64,000 bases of DNA from Lepidonotus clava (Eukaryota; Annelida; Polychaeta; Phyllodocida; Polynoidae): assembly GCA_936440205.1 (NCBI GenBank), contig OW387138.1:26493541-26557540 (forward strand), in the 5' to 3' direction. The notes under the pieces were generated by a model. The model saw nothing but the letters and a program-made list of their open reading frames with translations, did no database searches and was not told the origin of the DNA. Positions within the stretch are counted from its first letter, which is position 1; each line of letters opens with the position of its first letter. Positions 1 through 12,660 of the stretch are shown piece after piece. Made by a program: the position numbers and the translations under genes.

Positions 1-652
1 ATGGGTGGGCTGTGGGTGCCATGGGGTACCCTAGGGAACCTCAATATAGGCAGGGTATGTAGTGGACTGCTCTGGGAACGGTATTTGCATAGTGGTTAAC
101 AGATCAGTGGTTGGAAATCTATGGAAATTGGGATTATGAATAATATAACCTGTTCTGTATGCAGTCTACTGTCATAATATCATAACCAACATTGATAGGA
201 TTTATTTCTATTTAAGGAGGGATCCTTGATTATGTCAAAGTTAAACCTCAGTGACTGTATGATAAGTCAATTAGCAGCCGCAGCTAGGTCAAGGGCCTTT
301 TCAATCGACCCTACAACTAACTGAACATCAGAAAGTTACCGGCATGATTGAGTCCTATTTACAGTCAAGGAGAAAGGTCGAATGTCCCAGACAGTTATTG
401 GTAACTTGATTTTAGAATGTAGGCCAGCTGTTTTAGGGGAGCCATTATCTAGATGCTGCAGAAAAGACTTTCTGGCTTTTCCCCCCATTTCTGAATTTTC
501 GGTTATTTCAGATGGAAAAAAAACAGGCTCTACTTATTTCCAAAGTTTCTAATTTATCAGTTCTAAAATATTGCGTACATTTAACGAATGAATACAATAA
601 AGTATAGGACATAACGAAAATATATATTTACGGAAGTGTAGGAAAGAAACAC

Positions 653-698
653 TTAAATTTTGAATTTCCTATTCTAGAATAGGAAATTCAAAATTTAA
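653..698. repeat. Perfect 46-bp palindrome
   Basis: Bases 653-675 are the exact reverse complement of 676-698 with no spacer; the centre is TCTAGA. The arms are AT-rich. It could extrude as a cruciform or be the collapsed centre of a foldback element. No flanking duplication was seen. Confidence 0.9.
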
Positions 699-2075
699 CA
701 TGTACCTCTCATCCTAGAGGCGTCTCCTTCCCTGAGAAAATGAATGGCAAAAAGAGAAAGAAGAGAATTTCTTGTTGGCCGTATGTTTGAATTTATGGGG
801 CCTTCGCCCCATGCCTGTATGGGCCCCACATGGAGCCCGCATGGCCCCACGGCCTACCATTACACCCCTATCGTAGGGGAGAGGTCGTCGTGTGCTGTTA
901 ATTAAACGTGTCCGCCCCTATGGGTCAGCCCGCCGTGTTGCTCATATTGATTGCCATGAGGGCAAATTAAGGGTGCGCCCGGCTATGTCTTCAAGTTTAC
1001 GTGAATTTATTTTCAACGCAAGGCTAAATCAAAGCAATTTTCCAGTTTTATTGACAAACAATTCAGCGTCGAAGACAAAATATCATCATGAAATGTGAAT
1101 CTCAAAAAGTTTCGATGACTACCTCGTCTTAGCTCGACAGCTCCATAATCTGGTTTTATTTCACCTTCTCCCCTGGACCTTCACATCTGGTGAAATCATG
1201 CCCCCGGAATGGGTTACGTGTTTCTCCATATAACGGCGTGTTGAAATTGATGGAAAATTGGCGCAGGCATCGGCTGCAGTCAGGTTTCAAAATGTGTGCA
1301 CGTGGCAGTAGAAATGTGCACGCCAAATGCACCTATAATATCCAACACTGCTAACTTATAACCAGCTGGTTATAACGAACGTGTATGTAATTGCATAAAT
1401 GATAATGATAAAGACTGACTGCTAAGTATATATATCCTTCCCATTCATTTTAAGATTGGAAAGTTTATTTTTAGCGCATTTTGTTCTTATTTTTCTATCC
1501 ATAATGGGAGCTTTGATGTCGCCGTTGGTAATACTAATAGGGGACATGGACCTATGCATGTCGTTGACATGGTTCAAATGGGGCGTTCTGCAGACGCCCT
1601 TCTTTTTAGGCCTTGGGCCATATAAACAAGTCTGAGGAGAGGGTACTACTGAACTCGTGTACATTTTACGCGGTCCAGGAGTGCCCACTGAATTTACAGC
1701 GATGAAAGATAGAGTATTTCAGGAGACACAGGTCCTGCTTTGAACACTCTTTAGTTGATAAGCCAGTCTGTCCTAACTCGAACATAGTACTTACTGCCAA
1801 CGTAGTTTTCGTCACCCTGTCACACCTCGGCGATATACCTCCGCTTCTCAGACTCTACTGTAATCACTATTACATGTACAAGGGAATCTGAAGCGAGAAA
1901 GGAGTATGAGTTTTCGTTTCTGCTGAGACTGCAAAATAGTTACTCTATGATAAGAGGCAGGATGAGTTTTACAAGTGTTTGCTTGTAACGAACCGCTGAT
2001 GTGTTTGTTTTTTCTCCTGACAATAGAGCACTCGACAAGCAGTGAAAACTGATTATATTATGCAGCTGTGTACAG

Positions 2076-2077
<2 letters not shown>

Positions 2078-2142
<65 letters not shown>
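2078..2142. repeat. (TA)n microsatellite
   Basis: About 32 uninterrupted TA dinucleotides. Long tyrosine/isoleucine open frames on both strands across it are artefacts of the repeat. Confidence 0.97.
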
Positions 2143-2146
<4 letters not shown>

Positions 2147-2897
2147 TATGCGCGGCCTGCATTAATTGTCTTATCTGGATAATTACGCTTGCTCGTCGCA
2201 TAAAGTCAGCTCTGTTCTCTTTAGTCTGTCGGCCCAGACTTCTCCTTTGTGGCCACAACCTCCTTTGAGGTTGGCTTCTTAGAATGTGTTCTCTGATGCA
2301 CAAATTCGAGTACCAGTTATCATGAGTTCGTTGTCTGCAGTCACTTTATGATAAAGTAACCCCCTCCCTCGGCAGACCCCGGTGGCGTTTTCTGCGCGGG
2401 CCGAGATGATTGTAAATTATACATCCCCAGTAATAATAGTGCCAACAGTGTATTAGTTGGCCCACGTAGGGGACGGCCCACGTGGTTGTGGTAACACACC
2501 ATTTACAGCTAAGACTCGTTAGGCCAGCCTGAAAAAAGGCTGTTTCCGGTCGGCCGCCGGACTGGGTGCAAAACTGCCGGCTGGAAGAAAACAAATCCTG
2601 AAAAAGTAATTTCCCTACCAAAAGAATAATAATAATAATAAACAAAAATCCCGACCGCCCGACGGGCCCTTTTAAACAATTTTTTGCGAAGGATGGCCTT
2701 ATACACTGGTGATTGGGTGGGGAGGGGGGTACGTTGTGGGCATTGACAGAAGCTGAACTGTCAGAGTACAGTGCGTGCCCGAGTACATGGTTAAGTGGTA
2801 TGCATGTTTTGTTGCCTTGGTATCTGTAATGATGACCAAGACGTTGCTAAGAGAACTGGCACACCAACACTTTGATTTCTTTGGTCACTCCATTCAG

Positions 2898-2925
2898 AGA
2901 GAGTAAAGTTAAAACTTTACTCTCT
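2898..2925. repeat. Short perfect hairpin
   Basis: Two exact 13-base arms (AGAGAGTAAAGTT and its complement) are separated by two bases. It lies 25 bases before the MITE at 2951 and is not part of that element's terminal repeat. Confidence 0.8.
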
Positions 2926-2950
2926 GCTTCAATCCATTTAGAACGAGCAT

Positions 2951-3120
2951 TGAGGGGCCTTCCATTAAGTATGTAAGCACCAAGGGGGGGGGGGGGTCTG
3001 ATATTTTTGAAAATCTGCGTATGTTCCCATACAAATCCAATGCGTATTTTAAGCCAAGGGGGGCTGGGGGGGTCTAAAATCTGAGAAATTTTGCGTACGT
3101 ACTAAATGGAAGGCCCCTGA
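2951..3120. mobile_element. MITE with GGGGCCTTCCAT termini and G-tracts
   Basis: The element runs 2954-3117, starts GGGGCCTTCCATTAAGTA and ends with the imperfect complement (TACTAAATGGAAGGCCCC). It is flanked by TGA at 2951-2953 and 3118-3120, a likely 3-bp target duplication. Inside, both halves carry a G-run followed by TC on the same strand, so the interior is a direct rather than an inverted repeat. It has no coding capacity. The termini resemble those of the element at 40976-42968. Superfamily not assigned. Confidence 0.8.
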
Positions 3121-3525
3121 GTGTAATGCTGTTCTGACAAAAGGTTAGAATGTAACGGTATTAGAATTCTTATCATATGATGGTATGTCTTATTCAGACT
3201 ACCGGTAGACCTTAATCATGCATATTGGCAGACTTAAAACATCTGAGGCCAGTCTATAATGGGTAACAATGTGTACACGCGTGAAACACAAGCGGAACAT
3301 ACAATCGATTTGACCTGGGCCTAATGGATGACGTAGGCTTTATGTTTAACCACCGACACTGTAGTTGAGAAATGAGCTGTCAATATCTCATTAATCATGT
3401 AGATCGATGGTTAGGGCCAGCGGGGTTGAATATCATTTCAACTTAGTTGTTATCTTTCTGATAATCTATCCTCTCAATAACTGCCAAATCAATGCGAGTA
3501 CTGATTATGATAGAACTCCACACGC

Positions 3526-3672
3526 CATTGGCAGATTAAGAGGGGTCCTGGGGGTGATCGAGTGCCCCTCCTCTTTTTAGAGTAAATGTAAATTTTGGAC
3601 CAAAACCCATTAATGTGAAAATTTCCCAAAAGCGCCCCCGCCCCTCTTTCGAAATTCCTAGATCCGCCACTG
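3526..3672. mobile_element. MITE of the CAGTGGCGGATCC family, degraded copy
   Basis: The right end (CTAGATCCGCCACTG) is a good match to the family terminus also seen at 18843, 51122 and 53646. The left end (CATTGGCAGATTAAG) is its diverged complement. The interior is C/G-rich at both ends with an AT-rich middle, as in the other copies. No clear target duplication remains, so this is probably an old copy. Confidence 0.65.
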
Positions 3673-5532
3673 GACACAGGATGTACCTTTGGCATTGTCC
3701 TCTCTCCCAGAATCATGATCAACCTTCCTAGTCGCCTGACCTAAACCAGGATCTGGGAAGTCCGACTCCATGCAGATAACGGGCCCGTGTTCCCCCAATC
3801 CGCCTTGGGGGCCCTGAGAATGGCCACATTACCATTAACGTGTTAAAGTGGGTCGTTTTAGACGGCCCTCATTTAACCAGCCCCCTTCAGTCACTGGATG
3901 GTGATCGACGGGGTGACGTCACGCCGCCGCGATCTAATCATGTCACTTAATATTGAGTTACAGTCGGAAGCAGAAATACACATTGCCATCAGTCTTCGGG
4001 TGGTTAGGGAAAGACTAGTTGATTCCAGCGGCTGAGTGCTATCACTTTTACCCGGAAGAAGGCAGCTGTTCTTAGATTACCTTGGATTAGCTTGCTGGTT
4101 TTTGTCCCGTTTGATTTGTACAGACCTTGAACTTTTAGATGGTAGAAATAACTTCCAATTATCCCTCAGGTGTCAAGCCTTATTCAAAATGATCCACGAT
4201 ATAAGTTTGAATTAGGTTGATTATTCAAGAAAAAAACAAGAATAGGGGAGGTTGGATTTTTCAAAGAAAAGAAAAAAGATACAACTTTAATTCCGCCCCG
4301 CCCACCTTCTTAAACCCCCTGGAATTTGAATAAAGTGTATCAACACTAATAGGAAGCCTTATTGCCTTTACTATGAAAGTGAGAAAATATACAGTCTGTG
4401 TGTGCGGAGAAGGCTCTGTTGACGTGGCTTGAGTCGGCTGGCTTTCTTTTTTCAACACAACCAAAATATCAGTAGATCCATGAGATCATATCAATACTGT
4501 AGGCAATTTGAAATAAAAATGTCTACAAATAATATGTAGTTCAACTGATAAAATCCATGTAAAATTGCCATAGCTATGGGTAGCTGTTTGACGAGCTACA
4601 CGTAAAAGAGGACGTGGTTGGTGCTAGGTACGTATACGCCCTCCTGTAGGTACGTCCACACCAGGCCTGGGCCGTGAGGGATCGCTGACAGGGCACCCTG
4701 CACGGCCCGACAACACCAAAAAAAGAGGGGGAAAAGAAACAAAGTCTGGGGCCTGATCATGTGCGTGGGGAGTGGTCGGAGGATCCAGTGACACTGGGGC
4801 AACATGGAAAAAGTAGTCACCGTCTGACATTCGCTGGTCATATATGTATAGCGGTTTGGGTGTCATGTCACCGAGTGCTTAGTCCTTTTGGAGCGAAGGG
4901 CACGGGGACATACAACGCACAATTTGTAGAATCTTCAGCCTGCATAACATATACCGATTTTGATACCTCCGATTTAGTTTTTTTTTTTATTTTTGTTTGT
5001 TTGAGGATTATGGTATGTAACGTTAGATTCTTGACATGCGAAAGAGAACTGAAACACCGTTCATCTATAGCATGTCTATATTCAACCTTGGTTCCCACTC
5101 CCGATTTTAAAAGCTGGCAGCAAAATCGGCATGTGGAATATAGGCTTTCATGCAGGCTGGTGTTGAAAGGTCGTCAGTGACAAAAATGCTGAATGTCAGT
5201 GGTAAAGATACCGACAAGCCATGGCCACTACCCAAACGGGAGCCATAAGTGGCTTGAAATGGCACGTTAACCAATTCATCTAATTAGTCGTTAGGAAATA
5301 ATAGAAAATATAGTTCTTGCCACGACCTCTGTTTCCAACTTTTTAGCAAGACTCAATAAGATCCGTATCAGAATATTCGTTCTTTACTTTTGATACATTT
5401 TGGTACAATTTAAATGTCAAGAGTTCCATCTAATAAAGTCACTTTTACTGTTTTAGCTTTCATTTTACTGTTCATATTGTTATGCTTACTGTCCAGTGTT
5501 TATCCCCATTTGACCATATAAAGTTACATACG

Positions 5533-5596
5533 TACTAACGCTGTGTATTTCTTTTTCAGGTAAGTTCATGTCTGTTCCCTCTTAGGGTGGGTGAGT
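5533..5596 (+). promoter_or_regulatory. Candidate recursive splice site with 31-nt RS-exon
   Basis: In order: a perfect branch-point consensus TACTAAC (5533-5539), a pyrimidine-rich tract, CAG (5557-5559) and immediately the strong donor GTAAGT (5560-5565). A second donor GTGAGT follows at 5591, defining a 31-nt RS-exon at 5560-5590. Such juxtaposed acceptor-donor sites allow stepwise removal of very long introns. The location, at least 23.4 kb upstream of EXT1 exon 2 and on its strand, is where such a site would be expected. Function is inferred from sequence only; a chance match or an ordinary microexon is possible. Confidence 0.55.
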
Positions 5597-6292
5597 AGAG
5601 AGACCATGGAAAAACGAAACCTGTGTGACTTCTTTCATTAATCCGGCATGCTCGTGTTAATGTAGATCGAGAAGGAGCATAGTCGAAAAAGACAGGCGGA
5701 AGTTTTTGCTCTTCTCCAACAGAAAATTATAGGGAAATGACAAATGTAATCCTTTACACTGGATCATAGAACCGTGCAAACTAATTCAATGTACTCTGTA
5801 TGCAGTGGGTTGATAAAATTGATAGCCCTTTGAAAAAAATATCTTGACGCCAAGATGTATATGTCCAAGTGTGTTATGCAATATCTAAAAAAGGAAATTC
5901 CCAGTAAACCACTAGAGCCGTTGAGTAGCTCAAGCAAAATTGTAGGAAATTTCAGTTACTTAATTTATAATATTCACGGACTGCTTCGTACTATACATAC
6001 TGCACATATTCCAAGAAATCGTTTATCTTACATACATGGCCTATCATCCTCACCAAACCGTCCATTGTATTAACTAAAACATTCAGTCCATGCGCCATCT
6101 GAAAAATGTAACGAGATAATATTTTTGAAAAGAATTGCCCATTTTGGTAAGACCACCTTTGGTAGGTATCGGAAGAATTCCCCAAGAAGATCAAAATGAA
6201 AAAAACAACTGCCATCGCATCATTTTTTTTATATTGAAAATGTTGCCATGCGACAAACTCCTGTTTGTCGAAGGCACTGACTCGAACATTTA

Positions 6293-6456
6293 CAGGGATG
6301 TAAGTTTTCAGATTTTAATCTGATTTCAGATCTTATCACATCATCACCTGAAAATAAAAAAATTGAACTTCAATTCCTTACATGACGTTTCATAGCATTC
6401 TAAGATTATTCTCTCTGGGGTTTCAGATTTTTTCATGAACCCTGACTTACATCCCT
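6293..6456. mobile_element. MITE of the CAGGGATGTAAGT family, copy 1
   Basis: It begins CAGGGATGTAAGTTTTCAG and ends with the inverted form of the same motif (ACTTACATCCCT). The interior shares the blocks ATTTCAGAT, TTTCAGATTTTTTCAT and CATAGCATTCTAAGAT with the copy at 29194-29366. The CAGGG termini would fit a hAT-type MITE, but the flanks do not give a clean 8-bp duplication. Confidence 0.75.
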
Positions 6457-7527
6457 CGAACAAGAAAAGTAGATTTCATCCTATCTGTAGCGCACCGGCC
6501 CAGACATATAGCATCCAGTCACCAAAAAGTCAGGTTGGACACATATTCACAACACTGGGCTTCCTTTTACCGGGAACTCGATGTTGTGACATGCGCGTGG
6601 TATCGGGTCGGTCGAATCATAATGTGATTAAAGTCCTTATCAAAATACACAGATAGGGACTGGTCGTAGGATAACATTGAGATAGGGTCACGTCGAACAT
6701 TTTACTGGTGCCTCAAACAGTGTGCGTGGATCACAAGGTGTTGGAGGACATACAGTGGTTAGACTAAACACTCCATGTCCGGGACACTAAAGTGCGAGTC
6801 GGGGTGCGAGTGGACTCAAATAGAACCATACACTGACAATACTTTGTTCTGACAGTTCACAGACCAGGGCTTGCATGTATAATGGGAACTGTTGCCCCGG
6901 GCCCCTTCCAACGGCTCTACCAACTAGCTGTAATTCTGAACGTATTATTTGATGCTTATCAATTTGACGGTAACCGGTTTTAATGTTCACAGACTGATTA
7001 TAGTGTCAGCGTAAAAAAGTAAAAGTTAAGTACGTGATGACATGTCACATGTAAATAAATATTTTCTTTTGTGTCATAGTATATCCTTGAATAATCCAAA
7101 CCGACAGTGTAACCGTTAGATGTAAACAGTGGAGCTGTCAAATTGTCATGGTAGGAAAGTTACTTAAACATGCCTCTGGTCCTGCACCTCGAGGTCTCAT
7201 TGTCCAGGATGTAACATGGAGGGCTCCCAGCCGTTAGGGGTAGAGAAGCAGGAGGGAGGGGGGACTTATGGGGGGAGGGCGGCTTGAACAATGCCGGATC
7301 TACATAACTGGGATCCAACAATAGGCGTGTTTTGAATAGCTCTTTCTTATTCAGACTATACTCAAATATCCCTCAGCACTTCAATTTGATTTATGCTTTT
7401 CAAATAAGTGCCACTCGGCTGGCTCTTAATTTAAATGGTTTCTCACTGAATATTATACCATACATGTGCCTGATACCAAAATGCGGCCATATAGTATGTT
7501 AATTTGACTCGTATGAGAGCATCCATT

Positions 7528-7609
7528 CATTTGGGCGTGTTAACAACAACACGAGCAGGTGTGAGCTACGTTTTACCTGCCCGCCCAGAATATTAACACA
7601 CCCAAAATG
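7528..7609. repeat. Inverted repeat, ~16-bp arms
   Basis: Left arm CATTTGGGCGTGTTAA pairs with a right arm ending CACACCCAAAATG, around a ~50-bp loop. It may be a very short foldback element; no target duplication is obvious. Confidence 0.55.
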
Positions 7610-8001
7610 TACACCTAGAGTACAATACATAGAAGTATATTCTATACGCCTGACTATTGATTGAAATTTTACCTGCCCGTTCGCTCATTAAGGCTAGCGG
7701 ATCCCTATATTTGCCTGCCCCACTCCGGGGCGCCGCTCCCCCCGACTGGCGGGCAGTGCCCATTACGTTGACCCCTGCAGGGTACTAGGCAGGGTGACAT
7801 ACTGCACGGTGCTCCAGGAGATGGCAGGTCAGGTGATGAATGGGTATATTCCCCACACAGACGGAGACGTTTGAGGGGCGTAGGAATTCATCACGTACCT
7901 TGGAGTTGGTTTACTGAGGCCATCTGCCCAGCACGCCATACCAGGGGTCTACCCCCTACTCCATACCCCCTCACCAGACACGGGGTGGGAAGGTATTTGG
8001 C

Positions 8002-8022
8002 GGGGGGGGGGGGGGGGGGGGG
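8002..8022. repeat. Poly-G tract (21 G)
   Basis: An uninterrupted run of G. Runs of this kind recur through the window, often inside the small inverted-repeat elements, and could form G-quadruplexes on the + strand. Confidence 0.95.
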
Positions 8023-8953
8023 TCGAAGGCTGTAGGTGAGGGTGGGGTTACTTAGGCCCCATGACCGCTAAGCGAATTTGACGAAGTCGGCCGACTGAGC
8101 ACCGTAATAAGCACCGATTCACATCAAACGCTTACATTTTAATGTCACATACTGATTGGTGATCACAATCGGCGCAAAAATCGGCTCATTCTTTTGGTAG
8201 CAATCGGTTGATTTATGCGCCGATTCAGCCTAGTGATGATGGGGTTCTAGAGGCCATGGGGCTCGTTAGGATGAGGAGAGCAGCACTGGGTGTAACTTTC
8301 AGCCTCAGGGATGCCAGCTTTCAGGTTTTAGACTCGACTGATTTTATAGTTTAGATAATCATACATAAACCATCACTATAGAATTTTGTGACTACCGTGC
8401 ACTGTTCCCTTTGATAACCCTCCGATCCAAAACCAGTCGAGAATCAAGCATTACTAATATTCATGTGCTGCCCGTGCCAACTGAACGGAAATGCTCCGAG
8501 CTGCTGAATACCACTAGGTAAATAATACATTCAGATTGACCGATATTCCGATGCTGCATTAAATCTTAATCACGTACCCCGTTTACAGCCCCCATAGTGG
8601 GTGGGGCGGTCCGAGGGTTACGGTTGGGACGGGCGGGGTCAGGGTACTGGAGGGGCCGGGAGGTAGGGCCGGGAGGTGGGTACCGGTAACACAGATGTAT
8701 GTAGTCGTGTGGCCGCTGACAGTAACATGTACTTATGTCTGTACGGCACGCCCCCCAGATCCCTCATCCCCACCTGACCCCTGCCCGCCGCCACCTCCTG
8801 CGGTCCCCACGGCCAGCACACAGGAAAACCCTGGGTCGACTTCACTCACTCGCACCGCAGCCATAGGACTGAGGCCCCACTGCACTCCAATACACGCTTA
8901 GGGAGAGGCACTATGGCAATGTTACGACATCTAAGGCTTTCCCTTGCAAATTA

Positions 8954-9081
8954 ATCAACAACCAAGCAAAGTATATATTTTCTGAGCAAAAAATAAACAG
9001 CTATTCTATTGATACACATCAACAACCAAGCAAGTATACATTTTCTGAGCAAAAAATAAACAGCTATTCTATTGATACACA
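8954..9081. repeat. Tandem duplication, 2 x 64 bp
   Basis: Two almost identical consecutive 64-bp copies, beginning ATCAACAACCAAGCAA and ending GATACAC, with only a few differences. It looks like a recent local duplication. The open frame seen across it on the minus strand is an artefact. Confidence 0.9.
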
Positions 9082-11029
9082 TCTGAATATTTTCCGGTGT
9101 GAGCTGTGACAATGGAAAAGTCTGTTGCTTCGTAAAACGTAATGACCTGTAACGCACTGGCAACAGATCCTCTTTTATGTGATGAATAAAACTAATTTTA
9201 GAGATAAAAACTATGTATGATTGGCTTTGAATGTATCTCCGTGAAATACAACTACGATTGTGCATGTAGGGGCTGGCGCACTCACGGTGAAAAACGTGCT
9301 CAATTGAAAAGCCATACGCCATATGGTGGAGCCATTCAGAAATACAGGAAAATATCGTCCTCTAGTAATGGTGATAAGTACAGTAAGCTCTAAATGCAGT
9401 ATACGCGTATCTCCGTGAGAGATGCACTAAACAACATACAGGCGACCGTGCCACATACTGTACTATCGTAACAGTATGGGCAATGCAGTGAATCCTAGTC
9501 ACAGTATAAGCTCATCGCTCATGTCACAAAACGTAAAGATCTATCACCATCAAGATCTGTAGAAAATAAGAAGGCTTTAACGTCAACAGGTTAGGAGTTA
9601 ATGACAAAGAAATGTGAGTGCAATTGCATAGTCCCCTTGTCTGCAGAAACCATTTCCCGGATTTGTGACTAGCAAGTATGTACAAATAAACGAAACATAA
9701 AGGAGTGTATTATTCATCAATATTGATCAAATATTTCGCCATAAATCTTACACTGTTTAATCCCATATTACGCTCATGATGAATTGAAAAGCGTGATTGT
9801 ATGTGTTTGACGGTCGGGGTATAACGGTTTTGAGCAAAGCCATCAAAGCAAGCAAAAACAAAAATAGTATGATAAAACTAGGTACGCCAATGGGTCTCAG
9901 AAATGTTCCAGACAGACATGGATAATCTCTGACCGACATAGTCAGCGACAGCACCATCAAGTGTTCTCCCACAACGATATACTTACATCCCACCACTCCT
10001 TTCGGGATAGTGATGGGTCCCGAGTGGATATACAAAGTCTTACTTTGGCTCCAATATTTTATCATTTGGCTCTGTACTTTGGGGACGGGGTTAACGGCTC
10101 TTCTTGAGCACTCTCTTATTTATGGTGCAAGTAGTATATGGCAATGCGGCTTTGTATCGGGCACTTAGTGTATGAAAACCCCCATCAAGTAATCGCCAAC
10201 CAAAGAGACTGGCAAAGTGCGGGGTTCCCCGAGAGCAAGGGTAGGGTGTGTAAAGAGTGGGTGCACCTATATAGCAGTAAAACTATGTGTAATGTGATAA
10301 AGAGTCAGTGAAAATGTTAGGGCCGCGCCATGCGCCCTGGGCGCATCAAAATTATAAATGTCACATTAATTTTGAGATCAATGCGCCCATGGAACATTAG
10401 GAATTTTAATTTAATCAAAATGAACCAAAAATGGTGCATTAGAATGTAAATGTCTCCCTAAAATTAATAGGGAGTGCGCCATTGTCACATGCAAAATTTT
10501 TCTAACATTATCACTGAAGAGTACATCAAAATACATGCACAAGTCGGATATGGGGTGCACTGAGAAGGTGGGGTACGCGTGTAGGAGCAAGGAAACACAC
10601 ATTTTTCACTAGCATAATAGCTAGGCTTAAACCAATGTGTTAAGATATTGATTCCTATGGGCCCAGGCTAAATGTGTTGGGATCAAGGCGCCTATGGGAC
10701 AGTTCAATTCACAGGCTCGTGTAAAATGTGGACGGTCCAATTCGCAGACTCATGAAAAAAGTGCCAATAGGGACTAGTGGGAAAACAGGTGCATTGAGTG
10801 CACGGAATTGGGAGTGATTCACCAGAGCCATAGGTCAGGTACGGTGCATTTAGCCTTTACAAACTGCGTGCCTATTTTGAGCTGTCACATAATGGTCCTG
10901 TTTAGGTATGATTAATTCGCAGATGGGAGAGAAAAACAGACAAAAAGGTTTCTGTAAGTATGAAGACGCCCACGCCCACTGTAAACATTAAAACCTGGCC
11001 CCGTAATCCTGTACCCTATGCACATGAAC

Positions 11030-12660
11030 CCTCCAGCATCCGGTCATCTGACCCTCACCGAGCTCCATGGCTGACATCATGTCACCTCTCAAGCCTGCAA
11101 TCCCCCGCCTATCTGACCCTCACCTGTCCGTCTCTATGGCCGACAACACATCACCCCTAACGTCTCCCACCTCCTGCACATTAGATGTTCACCTAGCCAC
11201 CTATATGGCCGACAACACATCACCCCTAACATCTCCCACCTCCTGCCCATCAGACGTTCACCTAGCCACCTATATGGCCGACAACACATCACCCCTAACA
11301 TCTCCCACCTCCTGCCCATCAGACGTTCACCTAGCCACCTATATGGCCAACAACATGTCACTCCTCACGTCTCCCAACCCCGCCCATCAGACCCTCACCT
11401 GCCCACCTCCATGGCCGACAACACATCACCTCTCACGTCGTCCAACCCCCACCCATCTGACCCTCACCTGCCCACCTCCATGGCCAACAACACGTCACCT
11501 CTCACGTCTTCCAATCCCCACCCATCTTAGCCTCACCTGCCCACCTCCATGGCCAACAACACGTCACCTCTCACGTCTTCCAATCCCCACCCATCTGACC
11601 CTCACCTGCCCACCTCCATGGCCAACAACACGTCACCTCTCACGTCTTCCAATCCCCACCCATCAGACCCCCACCTGCCCACCTCCATGGCCAACAACAC
11701 GTCACCTGACACGTCTTCCAATCCCCACCCATCAGACCCTCACCTGCCCACCTCCATGGCCAACAACACGTCACCTCTCACGTCTTCCAATCCCCACCCA
11801 TCAGACCCTCACCTGCCCACCTCCATGGCCAACAACACGTCACCTCACACGTCTTCCAACCCCCACCCATCTGACCCTCACCTGCCCCCCTCCATGGCCA
11901 ACAACACGTCACCTCTCACGTCTTCCGATCCCCACCCATCAGACCCTCACCTGCCCAACTCCATGGTCAACAACACGTCACCTCACACGTCTTCCGATCC
12001 CCACCCATCAGACCCTCACCTGCCCACCTCCATGGCCAACAACACGTCACCTCTCACATCTTCCAATCCCCACCCATCTGACCCTCACCTGCCCCCCTCC
12101 ATGGCCAACAACACGTCACCTCTCACGTCTTCCAACCCCCACCCATCTGACCCTCACCTGCCCCCCTCCATGGCTGACAACATACCACCTCTCACGTCTT
12201 CCAACCCCAACACCCTCACGTGTCCATGCAACTCCATGGCCCACAACACATCACCCGTCATATCTCCCCTCACCCACATCCCCTAGACCCTCACCTGCCC
12301 ACCTCCATGACCAACAACACGTCACCTTTCACGTCTCCCAACCCCCACCCATCTGACTCTCACGTGCCCATGCAACTCCATGGCCGACAACACACCACCC
12401 CTCATGTCTCCCCCCACCCCCACCCATCTGACCCTCACCTGCCCACCTCCATGGCCGACAACACACACCCGTCATGTCTCCCCTCACCCACACCCCCTAG
12501 ACCCTCACCTGCCCACCTCCATGGCCGACAACACACACCCGTCATGTCTCCCCCCACCCACACCCCCTAGACCCTCACCTGCCTACCTCCATGGCCGACA
12601 ACACATCACCTCTCACGCCCCCCTACCCCATCGACGTGCCCCTCATTGCCGTGACCAGGG
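11030..12660. repeat. 69-bp minisatellite, about 22-23 copies
   Basis: A tandem array whose core reads CCATGGCCAACAACACGTCA followed by CTCTCACGTCTTCC, then CACCCATCTGACCCTCACC. Units of 69 bp keep all + frames open for long stretches (one frame runs 11067-12356), giving repetitive 23-residue peptides with N-N-T-S. Several sequence variants occur in blocks: units near 11160-11350 form one subfamily, and units after 12240 carry more C-rich changes and length differences. I read it as an intronic minisatellite, not a gene: it has no non-repetitive coding part, and frames switch where unit length drifts. Confidence 0.9.

Noticed and set aside
2346-2706. Open frames with YYYYY run near 2509-2706
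   Set aside because: An AATAATAAT microsatellite inside an unclassified GC-rich repeat; no protein similarity recognised.
4761-5180. 139-codon open frame on the + strand
   Set aside because: No known domain, a poly-phenylalanine run over a T-tract, biased to the local GC-rich stretch, and no supporting splice or start context.
8090-8240. ATCGGC-rich segment resembling 27403-27560 as one repeat family
   Set aside because: Shared short words only; I could not align the two over a meaningful length.
11067-12356. 429-codon repetitive open frame as a protein gene
   Set aside because: It is entirely minisatellite, frames drift with unit length, and there is no unique coding sequence at either end.
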